DNA of 5,128 nt from Gammaproteobacteria bacterium (GCA_017577365.1 PKRJ01000098.1:1-5128); one strand, 5' to 3'. Shown: positions 1-5,128, counted from the first letter of the stretch. The notes: a model not told the origin generated them from the letters alone. A program made the numbers and translations.

Positions 1-113
1 GTCACGAACGGGGTGTTGACGGCGAGAGTACCACCCCCGCCAAGCGTCGCACGAGCGGCAAGCAGCTCCTTGCCCTCGCGGACCGCCTCGGCCAGTGCTC
101 CGTAAAGCGACAT
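1..113 (-). CDS. Hypothetical phage structural-region protein, cut by the window edge
   Basis: Only the first 37 codons are present, starting at ATG 113 and running off the left edge of the window. The frame has no stop. It begins with an amphipathic helix (SLYGALAEAVREGKELLAARA), followed by a Gly-rich hinge (LGGGGT) and what looks like the start of a strand region (LAVNTPFV). I cannot assign a family from so little. The start is well supported by GGAGGG 7 bases upstream, one of the best ribosome binding sites in the window. The gap to the preceding stop is 15 bases, so it belongs to the same transcription unit as the coat gene. Its place after the coat and candidate decoration genes suggests another head, neck or tail component. 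Confidence 0.7.
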   Translation of the reverse strand, partial: MSLYGALAEAVREGKELLAARATLGGGGTLAVNTPFV

Positions 114-128
114 CGCTGCGCCCTCCGA

Positions 129-572
129 TTACGTCGTGGTGGCGTTGATGGCATTGGCCGGGATGTTCGTCCCCGAGAACGGCTGCTCCTCGATCTCGGC
201 GAAGACGTGCCCCGTCGCGCTCGACGCGCCCTGCGCACCGACGCGCACCGCGAAGATCGCGCCGGGAGGCACTGCCGCCTCATCGCGAGAGGCTGCGTTC
301 GCGTACACGTACTGCCCGCGAGCGGCAGTCGGATTCTGCGCCGTGGTCGCAAAGAGATCGGTCCAGGTCGCGCCGCCGTCGACCGTGTACGACGCCTTGA
401 TCGTGAACGCCGTACCGGGCGTCGCCGCGCTGTTACCGACGTAGCCGATTCGGCGAACGGTACCGCCGGCCGGCAGCGCCTTCGCCACCAGCACCGTGTT
501 CGCCGCACTGTTGAAGTCCGCCGCCGGGCCGGAGTCGAGAACCGTGTACTCGGCGTTGAAGCCCATTGCCAT
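129..572 (-). CDS. Beta-rich candidate head decoration or head-fibre protein
   Basis: The 147-residue product follows the coat gene, where decoration (capsid-stabilising) or head-fibre proteins are usually found. It is rich in Ala, Thr, Gly and Val, has no cysteine, and appears all-beta: strands at about 26-32 (TVLVAKA), 37-45, 56-64 (FTIKASYTV), 104-112 (AIFAVRVGA) and 120-128 (TGHVFAEIE), with a disordered Thr/Ala tail. Residues 63-70 (TVDGGATW) match the Asp-box pattern [S/T]-x-D-x-G-x-[T/S]-W, a beta-hairpin turn best known from sialidase propellers but also found singly in other beta proteins. A single copy does not imply an enzyme. The ATG at 572 has GAGG with 8-base spacing; a second in-frame ATG at 566 is possible but worse spaced. 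The function is inferred from position and fold type. A neck or tail role is possible. Confidence 0.8.
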   Translation of the reverse strand: MAMGFNAEYTVLDSGPAADFNSAANTVLVAKALPAGGTVRRIGYVGNSAATPGTAFTIKASYTVDGGATWTDLFATTAQNPTAARGQYVYANAASRDEAAVPPGAIFAVRVGAQGASSATGHVFAEIEEQPFSGTNIPANAINATTT

Positions 573-584
573 GGTCGTTTCCTC
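568..584 (-). promoter_or_regulatory. Ribosome binding site of the 147-residue gene, copy of the capsid leader
   Basis: GAGGAAACGACCATGGC on the minus strand differs from the capsid gene leader (1520-1536) at one base. It decides the start at ATG 572 over the in-frame ATG at 566. Strong, matching leaders suggest that coat and neighbour are made at similar, high levels. Confidence 0.65.
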
Positions 585-603
585 TCAGTTTCCTGCGTTC
601 GGA

Positions 604-1524
604 TTACGCGCTGGTGACGTGAATGCAACGGGCGTAGCTCGGCAAGTCCCACACGAGACCGGCCTCGAGCGTGCCGACCCATCCAACGTCACGGAATCGC
701 CCGAGGTCTTCGGGAATGCCGGCCCGCAGCTCCGGCTCGTCTACGGTCGCGAGCGCAACCGCGTCCTCGCCGAAGAACACCGCCTCGCCGAGCACCGCAC
801 CGGTCCCGAGCGCGTTGTCGAGCGCGTCGTCGTGATTCGTCTCGAACAGCATGAAGCCCTCGACATCGCGCAGCCGGCCGTCCATGAGCGGGCCGGAGGT
901 CGTCGGCGCCTGCCAGTCCTTGTACTCGGGATCGTTCTTGATGCCGCGCGCGGCCTTGGTCGACAGAATGCCGACGTACTTGCCGTTGCGGTACTTCGGC
1001 ACCTTCAGGCCGCGCAGGTAGTCATGGATGTTGCGCAAGTCCGCAATCGACAGGTTCGCGTTCGCGGTCGCGCCGGGCACGCCGTTGGTCGTGATCGTCG
1101 CGCCAGACGTGTGAGGGACGTACTTGATCGGCGTCGACTTGAAGGCGGTGGCGACCATATCGTCCATGGTGAGCCTGATCTGGTCCCGCAGGAGGCGCTG
1201 AAACTGATTCGTGAGGTCGAAGTGCGTGAGGTTCTTCTCGAACTCCGTCATCGGAATCTTGAAGCCCCACTCCGACACGGTGATATCCAGCGTGTCGATG
1301 TTCGGCCGGCCGCTCGGCAGCCGATCCATCTCCGCAACGCGCTGCGCCTTGGAGAGCGGGAAGATTCGCGTGATCGTGACGCTCTGGCCTCTGCCCTTGC
1401 CGAAGTTCGACTCGGGACGGGCAAAGCGCATGAACTGCGTGTCCGCGATCGCGGCCTCACGAATGCGGGCCGAAAGGGCGTGATTCTTGTAAACGCCACT
1501 CGGCGCGTCGAACGTCCAGGCCAT
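604..1524 (-). CDS. Major capsid protein, N4 gp56 / P22 coat-like (HK97 fold)
   Basis: The 306-residue product builds the icosahedral shell. The pattern matches the N4-gp56-type coat family: an N-terminal helical arm (14-36, with ALSARIREAAIADTQFM); 'GKGRGQSVTITRIFPLSKA' (42-60), the usual 'G-G-T-(I/V)-x-(F/I)-x-R-x-x-P-L' strand; 'ITVSEWGFKIPMTEFEKN' (81-98), equal to the family's 'x-x-x-YG-x-x-x-x-(T/S)-D' strand; 'LLRDQIRLTMDDMVATAF' (111-128), the long spine helix with its D-x-x-x-x-x-x-F; 'NGKYVGILSTKAARGIKNDPEYKDW' (from 180); 'GFMLFETN' (223-230); and a closing strand with 'VGWVGTLEAGLVWD' (280-293). There is no extra N-terminal delta-like region, in keeping with a separate scaffold. 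GAGG with 8-base spacing supports the ATG. It is followed 31 bases later by the 147-residue gene, which has an almost identical translation start. Recognition is by motif order only. Confidence 0.9.
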   Translation of the reverse strand: MAWTFDAPSGVYKNHALSARIREAAIADTQFMRFARPESNFGKGRGQSVTITRIFPLSKAQRVAEMDRLPSGRPNIDTLDITVSEWGFKIPMTEFEKNLTHFDLTNQFQRLLRDQIRLTMDDMVATAFKSTPIKYVPHTSGATITTNGVPGATANANLSIADLRNIHDYLRGLKVPKYRNGKYVGILSTKAARGIKNDPEYKDWQAPTTSGPLMDGRLRDVEGFMLFETNHDDALDNALGTGAVLGEAVFFGEDAVALATVDEPELRAGIPEDLGRFRDVGWVGTLEAGLVWDLPSYARCIHVTSA

Positions 1525-1536
1525 GTTCGTTTCCTC
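1520..1536 (-). promoter_or_regulatory. Capsid gene ribosome binding site, matching the leader of the next gene
   Basis: On the minus strand GAGGAAACGAACATGGC covers the Shine-Dalgarno motif, an 8-base spacer and the start codon. It matches 16 of 17 bases with the start of the following gene (568-584), although the two proteins are unrelated. It lies just downstream of the long hairpin. Confidence 0.7.
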
Positions 1537-1539
1537 GTC

Positions 1540-1584
1540 GGGTTAACAGTTGCGAACTGTGACGAAGTTTGCAACTGTTAACTC
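1540..1584. repeat. Long inverted repeat / hairpin in the gap before the major capsid gene
   Basis: Two perfect 12-base arms, GTTAACAGTTGC (1542-1553) and GCAACTGTTAAC (1571-1582), are inverted copies. The pairing continues inward after one odd pair (G1554 opposite T1570) with AACT/AGTT (1555-1558, 1566-1569), leaving a 7-base loop, GTGACGA. It also continues outward by a G-T and a G-C pair. On the minus (gene-sense) RNA, the hairpin ends 3 bases before the capsid gene's GAGG motif. No T-run follows on either strand, so it does not look like an intrinsic terminator. It could be an RNA processing or stability element, a translation control hairpin, or a protein-binding dyad in DNA. It lies in the longest clear intergenic gap of the window (93 bases). 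Confidence 0.9.
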
Positions 1585-1617
1585 CCAATCTGCAAGCCCT
1601 TCTGCCCCTGATTTCGC

Positions 1618-2382
1618 CTAAATGAGCCCCATCGCTTGCTGCTGCTTGCGAATTTGATCGACGAAGCGCGGCGGCTTCGGCTCCTGCGGCTGCTGCACGG
1701 GCGTCGCCGTCGAGCCGCCAGCGATCCCCGCCGTACGCGCCGCGCTCAACGTTCCCGGCTGCGCGCCCTGCGAGTTCAGCGCACCAAGCTCGGCCTGCAT
1801 CCGCTGGGCGATAGCGCCGATCAGCGTGTCCGGGCTCTGCGCCGCGAGCAGAGCCGGGTCGACGCCACGCAGGCGCAGCTCATTGAAGACCGTCGCGGCC
1901 GCGCCTTGTGCGAGCAACTGGTGCTTCGCCAGTTCGCCGTGCTGCTCGCGGAATCGGTTCCACATCGAATCGAGCGCCGTCGCTCGCGTCATCTGGCTCA
2001 GCACGCTCTGCTGCACGCTTTCGGCGATAGCCTGCTCTCGCGCTTGGATGCGCTGCGCCAGCTCCCGGCTGAACTGCGTCGGGTTCTGAATCGGGTCGGG
2101 CAAATCGTCAAGCGACGGAACCTCCGGCGCCGACTGCGGGGGCTGGGCCTGCATCGGCGTGAAGCTGCGCTGAAGCAGCATATCGAGCTGCTGCTGATAG
2201 CGCTCCTCGCGCTGCTGCCACTCCTGCTGCTGGCGCTCGAACATCTCGCGCATCTCCGCGAGCTGCTTCTCGATCGGCGACGGCTCTTGCTGCGCGGCAG
2301 GCTCGGAGTCGTCGACGTTCGGATCGCCGATAGTCTGCGGCCACAGGCTCTGCGACTGCTGGTCCTGGATATCGTCAGGCAT
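1618..2382 (-). CDS. Capsid scaffolding protein (putative)
   Basis: The 254-residue product lies directly before the coat gene, the usual place for a scaffold. Such proteins guide coat subunits into a procapsid around the portal and then leave. The sequence fits: an acidic, disordered Gln-rich N-terminus (1-35); a strong coiled-coil region very rich in Gln and Glu (about 36-72, e.g. EMFERQQQEWQQREERYQQQ); a Pro-rich linker (73-102); a helical middle (103-200); a Gly/Ala/Thr-rich flexible linker (205-230); and a short basic C-terminal segment (PPRFVDQIRKQQQAMG). In P22 and similar phages a basic C-terminal helix-turn-helix binds the coat, and this tail may do the same. No protease motif is visible, so it is not an obvious protease-scaffold fusion. 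The ATG has GAGGA 7 bases upstream. Scaffolds share little sequence, so the call rests on position and composition. Confidence 0.8.
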   Translation of the reverse strand: MPDDIQDQQSQSLWPQTIGDPNVDDSEPAAQQEPSPIEKQLAEMREMFERQQQEWQQREERYQQQLDMLLQRSFTPMQAQPPQSAPEVPSLDDLPDPIQNPTQFSRELAQRIQAREQAIAESVQQSVLSQMTRATALDSMWNRFREQHGELAKHQLLAQGAAATVFNELRLRGVDPALLAAQSPDTLIGAIAQRMQAELGALNSQGAQPGTLSAARTAGIAGGSTATPVQQPQEPKPPRFVDQIRKQQQAMGLI

Positions 2383-2414
2383 TGTGATGTCCTCGTAGGT
2401 GAACAGTAAAACCT

Positions 2415-2612
2415 TCAGCGCGTCGTTTCGCGGTCGATGTCGCGAATCTTGCGATGAAGCTCGTTGTCCCCGCCGCGCGTCGCGCGGTCGACCGCGCTGT
2501 CGATCTGCTGGCGGCGAGTGAGAATGGACGTTCGCGCTCGGCCCGCGAGCCCCGAGCCGAGCGGCACGTCACGCGGGTCTTTACGCCGCTTGTCCGTCGT
2601 CTTGTCAGCCAT
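2415..2612 (-). CDS. Small, very basic hypothetical phage protein
   Basis: The 65-residue product is highly charged. Lys/Arg-rich runs occur at 8-14 (KRRKDPR) and 32-34 (TRR), and the C-terminal part is rich in Arg and Asp (RKIRDIDRETTR). The middle holds 'PLGSGLAGRARTSILTRRQQ' (17-36), likely a loop leading into a helix. There are no membrane segments, no cysteines and no recognisable domain. It could bind nucleic acid or the acidic scaffold, but that is a guess from charge alone. The start is supported by AGGAG 9 bases upstream, within the 80-residue gene, and the reading frames overlap by 8 bases. A 32-base gap separates it from the scaffold gene. Overlap at the 5' end, good spacing and a clear ribosome binding site make it a likely real gene despite its size. 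Confidence 0.7.
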   Translation of the reverse strand: MADKTTDKRRKDPRDVPLGSGLAGRARTSILTRRQQIDSAVDRATRGGDNELHRKIRDIDRETTR

Positions 2613-2847
2613 TTTGCATTGCTCCTATCCGAACGTTCTCTAGCTGGCTGCGGCGAATCAGCGCCGAGCGCAGCTTCCTCGCCTCGACCAGCTCGATCCA
2701 CTTTTGCAGCGCAAGGTCCGCGGTCAGCTTGCCCGCGGCGAGCGCGCCCTGCACCGAGGTGATGATGGCCTCCTCCCTCTTGTCGAGGACATCGGCGATC
2801 AGCGCCTCAGCGTGCTGGCCGAGCGCATTGCGCGGCAGCTCACTCAT
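2605..2847 (-). CDS. Small alpha-helical protein of the head module, function unknown
   Basis: The 80-residue product is predicted to be almost wholly helical, with an amphipathic stretch 'ALIADVLDKREEAI' (15-28), an 'ALAAGKLTADLALQKW' segment (35-50) and 'ELVEARKLRSALIRR' (52-66). I cannot assign it to a named family. Small helical proteins with a conserved Trp and R-x-L-type helix are often found between portal and coat genes in podovirus-like genomes, and this one fits that loose pattern. There is no signal peptide or membrane segment, so it should be cytoplasmic or virion-associated. Its ATG overlaps the upstream TGA (ATGA) and has only a weak ribosome binding site (GGCGAG), so translation is probably coupled to the holin-like gene. 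Its stop overlaps the next gene by 8 bases. Confidence 0.75.
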   Translation of the reverse strand: MSELPRNALGQHAEALIADVLDKREEAIITSVQGALAAGKLTADLALQKWIELVEARKLRSALIRRSQLENVRIGAMQNG

Positions 2848-3053
2848 TTGGCAGCTCGCCGGGCCGCCCGGGCCGCCCGGACACGATCGTACACCGCGCC
2901 GACAGTAGCGATGCCTGTCATCACTTTATCGACCTCATCGGGCGCAATATCGACACCGAACACGATCGACACGAGGCCGACCACCAAGGCAGCGACCGAC
3001 ATATCGCCAACGTGATTGTGCAGCCGGTCACGCAGCTTGCGCAGGACTTTCAT
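2844..3053 (-). CDS. Small holin-like membrane protein
   Basis: The product is 69 residues. It has a basic, amphipathic N-terminus (MKVLRKLRDRLHNH), one clear membrane segment (about residues 18-35, MSVAALVVGLVSIVFGVD), an acidic turn (PDEVDK), a weaker hydrophobic stretch (44-55) and a strongly basic Ala/Arg tail. Small size, one or two membrane segments and a charged C-terminus are typical of phage holins, which make holes in the inner membrane at lysis. Holins diverge too much for this to be decisive, and no endolysin is in view. Its place between portal and scaffold is odd for a holin, so a membrane-linked role in head assembly or DNA entry is an alternative. The start is supported by AAGGAG 6 bases upstream, inside the portal gene. 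The stop overlaps the next ATG as ATGA. Confidence 0.72.
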   Translation of the reverse strand: MKVLRKLRDRLHNHVGDMSVAALVVGLVSIVFGVDIAPDEVDKVMTGIATVGAVYDRVRAARAARRAAK

Positions 3054-4830
3054 TTGCGGCTCCTTGGGCTGGTTGCGGTTGAGCGACGGCTTGGACTGCT
3101 TGCTGTGTCTGAAGTTGCATCAGCTCGGTCTGCGTGTACTCAAAGAGCTTCGGGTCAACGCCGAAGAGCGTGATGAGCGACTGAAGCAGCCTCGGGAGAT
3201 TCGTCCTCTGCATGAACGCGGCGAACAGATCGGGGCTCTGGGCGAGCGTTTGCAGCAGTGCCATCAGGTTTGCGAGCTTCGTCTGCCGGTCGATGAGCCC
3301 GGAAATGCCGCGAACCCTGAACTTGATCTTGCGCTCGAGGAACTGCTGGCGCTGCGCCTGAAGCATCATCGCCGTGTCCTCGCCGATCTCATCGGCGATC
3401 GACATGAAATCCATGAACTGAAGCGCTGTCTGCCACACGAGCGTGAGCACGGGCTCGAGGAAGCGCTGCTCGATGGTCTTCGCCATCGAGCGGATCATCG
3501 CGGAGCCCGACTGCGAGACCTGAGCAATCTCTTCCGCGGTGATCCGCGACTTGCCTGGCATTTGGCCGAGCGCGATCTCCGAGAGCTTCGCACCCTCGCG
3601 CAGCTCGTCCTTGAGCGCCTGCCACACAACGACCGCCTCCTGCGGCAAATGCCCGAGGTCGATCGCTTTCAGGAAGTCGCTGACGGGCATTCCATCGGCG
3701 AGCTGGAAGAGCTTGTTCGGCGAAACGCCTTCGGTAAGCTGATCCGGCTGTTCCAGCATGTTCGGCTGCACGGCGTACGCCTTCATCGCCGACGTCTGCA
3801 CGGCGTCGAGGATCAGGTTCGTCATTTCGATGAAGGCATCGGCCGTCGGCGCCCATTCTTCCATGTACGATCGCCCGTAGATCGACAGCGGCACCGAGAC
3901 CATGGGCGTGAAAACGATCCAGTCCTGGTTGTGCCAGTACGGGTTGACCTCCGGCCCACGGATCAGAAACTTGCCGTTGGCCACGATCATGAGCATACGG
4001 TCGGCGATCATCTTCCCGGTGGCAGGGTCGAGGATCGTCGCGCGCCATTCGTCGATGACAATGGGCTTGCGGCCTTGGTCGGTGCCCTGCCCGATGCCCG
4101 TCGACATCTCGCGGTCGACGCGAGCCTGCTCATCGACCTCGGCGCCGAGCTGCTTGATCTGCTCGAGGTCGTAGATTGGCAAGCCGAACTCGTCGAGGCG
4201 CGAGGCCATGGCGACGAGTTCGTGCTTGTCGATCTCGTAGCGGCGGCGCCGATAGAGCCCACGGCCCGTCGGGTCGAACCAGACCTCGCGCGGGTCGACG
4301 CTCTCGACACTGACCCAGCCTCCGGTGCTGTCCTGCTTCCACGTCACCGCGACGCAAGACGCCATGATCGCGCCGAGCTTCATCTGCTCCTCGAACACGG
4401 AGCTGAAGCTGGCGTAGTGGCCGTCGGGCGTCCGCGAACAGCGCGCAAGGAGCACCTTCATGACGCGCGTGATGTGGGGGATCAGCGGCTCGATCATGCC
4501 GGTGCCGCCTTCCTCCTCGACAGTGAAGAACTCGCTCTGCGCGTCGAGCGCTTCGCGCATCGCCGCCGCCCAGCGGTCGACGTACTGCGGCACTTCGGGG
4601 AGCACGTGCTGCGACTGCCACGAAGCCTTCTTGCTGAAGTCGTAAAGCCCCCAATACCTTTTCCAGTTGCTCTCCCACGTTTGCGTTCGCGGCGAGTGCC
4701 CGCCGTCGCGGGCCTGCTCAGCCTCGACGCGATAGGAGTCGAGCACCTTGATGATGATCTCGGGATCGGGCCGCTTAATCTCCGGCTCGATCGCTGGTGC
4801 GTCGGGGTTATGCTCGGGCAAGTTTGCCAT
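3028..4830 (-). CDS. Phage portal protein (head-tail connector)
   Basis: The 600-residue product is the likely portal, the ring at one capsid vertex through which DNA is packaged and ejected and to which the tail attaches. Its length fits P22/T7/N4-type portals. Features typical of these families appear in order: a Trp-rich N-terminal helical region (about 51-90, with WESNWKRYW and LPEVPQYVDRW); the 'VDPREVWFDPTG' segment at 178-189; a following strand region with EW and a DPATG turn (261-272); 'NPYWH' then 'VFTPMVSVPLSIYGRS' (296-321), the usual NPY/P/GxS pattern; a long helical region with ITAEEIAQVSQSGSAM (430-445); and 'FLEPVL' (457-462). The tail (563-600) is Gln/Ala-rich and probably disordered. 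The ATG is preceded by GAGGG with 9-base spacing. The 3' end overlaps the next gene by 26 bases. The call rests on motif pattern and its place next to scaffold and coat genes. Confidence 0.9.
   Translation of the reverse strand: MANLPEHNPDAPAIEPEIKRPDPEIIIKVLDSYRVEAEQARDGGHSPRTQTWESNWKRYWGLYDFSKKASWQSQHVLPEVPQYVDRWAAAMREALDAQSEFFTVEEEGGTGMIEPLIPHITRVMKVLLARCSRTPDGHYASFSSVFEEQMKLGAIMASCVAVTWKQDSTGGWVSVESVDPREVWFDPTGRGLYRRRRYEIDKHELVAMASRLDEFGLPIYDLEQIKQLGAEVDEQARVDREMSTGIGQGTDQGRKPIVIDEWRATILDPATGKMIADRMLMIVANGKFLIRGPEVNPYWHNQDWIVFTPMVSVPLSIYGRSYMEEWAPTADAFIEMTNLILDAVQTSAMKAYAVQPNMLEQPDQLTEGVSPNKLFQLADGMPVSDFLKAIDLGHLPQEAVVVWQALKDELREGAKLSEIALGQMPGKSRITAEEIAQVSQSGSAMIRSMAKTIEQRFLEPVLTLVWQTALQFMDFMSIADEIGEDTAMMLQAQRQQFLERKIKFRVRGISGLIDRQTKLANLMALLQTLAQSPDLFAAFMQRTNLPRLLQSLITLFGVDPKLFEYTQTELMQLQTQQAVQAVAQPQPAQGAANESPAQAA
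3060..3065 (-). promoter_or_regulatory. Ribosome binding site for the holin-like gene, inside the portal gene
   Basis: The minus strand reads AAGGAG, 6 bases before the ATG at 3053. It is among the strongest Shine-Dalgarno matches in the window and lies within the last codons of the portal gene. It fixes the holin-like start and confirms the 26-base overlap with the portal reading frame. Confidence 0.75.
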
Positions 4831-4836
4831 GAGCGA

Positions 4837-5094
4837 TTACCCTCGCGCCGACGGCGCACTGACGATGAAGTCGATCGTCTCGTCGACGTCTGACGTGACG
4901 GCCCGCAGCCATCGCGCGCGCTCGAGCAACGTCTCGACGCCGCCCGTGATCGCCGCGAGCGCAACGTGGCCGCCGCCCCCGCCATCGCCCCCCGTCACCG
5001 CGGCGATGCTCTGCCGGCGCGAATGGGCCGTCACCCAATTCGTCTTGTCGTTTGACACCTGCACGGTCGCCGTGATCGCCGAGCCGGTGCGCAC
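4837..5094 (-). CDS. Small beta-rich phage protein upstream of portal; start uncertain, may run off the window edge
   Basis: This gene encodes 85 residues if it starts at GTG 5094. I do not recognise a named family. Residues 7-20 form an alternating strand ending in SNDKTNW, and residues 60-80 (RARWLRAVTS, then DFIVS) look like closing strands. This resembles the small beta-sandwich proteins found in phage structural regions, which often carry an 'S-N-D-G-T-x-W' turn. A Gly-rich loop (residues 35-42) lies between the two halves. The stop is only 6 bases before the portal ATG, and the portal's ribosome binding site overlaps the last codons, so the two are surely co-transcribed. The start is doubtful. 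AAGAGG sits only 3 bases before the GTG, and the frame stays open upstream to the end of the window. Those extra codons are AT-rich, unlike the gene, which argues for non-coding DNA. The role is inferred as structural, not shown. Confidence 0.65.
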   Translation of the reverse strand: MRTGSAITATVQVSNDKTNWVTAHSRRQSIAAVTGGDGGGGGHVALAAITGGVETLLERARWLRAVTSDVDETIDFIVSAPSARG

Positions 5095-5128
5095 CTGCCT
5101 CTTAAAAACATTTCGAACCCAACAAACG

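Noticed and set aside
496..1581. Plus-strand open frame of 361 codons opposite the capsid gene
   Set aside because: Antisense shadow: Arg/Val-rich, no recognisable motif, and it runs through the end of the 147-residue gene's coding strand and the hairpin gap. The minus-strand frame has clear coat-family motifs and a ribosome binding site.
1540..1584. Hairpin as a Rho-independent terminator
   Set aside because: No T-run follows the stem on either strand, and the stem is not GC-rich. On the gene strand a ribosome binding site follows at once.
1542..1617. Possible promoter in the scaffold-coat gap (TTAACA as a -35-like box)
   Set aside because: On the minus strand no -10-like sequence occurs at suitable spacing, and the TTAACA is part of the hairpin arm.
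1636..2409. Plus-strand open frame of 257 codons opposite the scaffold gene
   Set aside because: Composed largely of Leu and Arg from the complement of Gln/Ala-rich codons. The minus-strand frame has the expected scaffold layout and start signal.
2383..2414. Weak inverted AGGT...ACCT in the gap before the scaffold gene
   Set aside because: Only four pairs around a 10-base loop, which is expected by chance.
3016..4893. Plus-strand open frame of 625 codons opposite the portal gene, longer than the portal itself
   Set aside because: It starts at TTG, has low-complexity Arg/Leu/His/Asp/Glu-rich content without domain motifs, and lies exactly antisense to a gene with clear portal motifs. High GC at third codon positions makes stops rare on the opposite strand.
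4960..4995. C/G-rich run in the beta-rich gene as a programmed frameshift site
   Set aside because: It simply encodes a Gly-rich loop, is broken by other bases, and no alternative frame continues into a useful product.
5110..5122. GGTTCGAAA on the minus strand, resembling a tRNA T-loop
   Set aside because: The flanking bases do not form a T-stem, and no other tRNA arms fit in the remaining sequence.

Overview
The window is a piece of a tailed double-stranded DNA bacteriophage genome, or a prophage, and it covers most of the head-assembly module. Every gene I can support lies on the minus strand, so the biological order runs from high to low coordinates. The DNA is GC-rich, codons mostly end in G or C, genes are tightly packed, and most have a clear GAGG/AGGAG-type ribosome binding site. 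This fits a phage of a GC-rich bacterial host, perhaps a proteobacterium, but nothing here fixes the host.

Layout in transcription order: a small beta-rich protein at the right edge (5094-4837, start uncertain); the portal protein (4830-3028); a chain of three small overlapping genes (a holin-like membrane protein 3053-2844, a helical protein 2847-2605, a very basic protein 2612-2415); a Gln-rich coiled-coil protein that looks like the scaffold (2382-1618); a 93-base gap with a striking long hairpin (1540-1584); the major capsid protein, resembling the N4 gp56 / P22 coat-like family (1524-604); a beta-rich 147-residue protein, a candidate head decoration or fibre protein (572-129); and the first 37 codons of another gene (113-1), cut by the window edge.

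In the expected assembly pathway the portal forms the ring at the capsid vertex. The scaffold directs coat assembly around it and is then lost. The coat forms the shell, and the small beta protein next to it may bind the finished shell. I see no maturation protease, and the coat lacks a long N-terminal delta-like region, so assembly probably uses a separate scaffold (P22/N4 style) rather than HK97-style proteolysis.

There are no tRNAs, CRISPR arrays, insertion sequences, convincing promoters or intrinsic terminators. The clearest unexplained element is the near-perfect hairpin directly in front of the capsid gene's ribosome binding site. I found no sign of a defence system or other accessory cargo.
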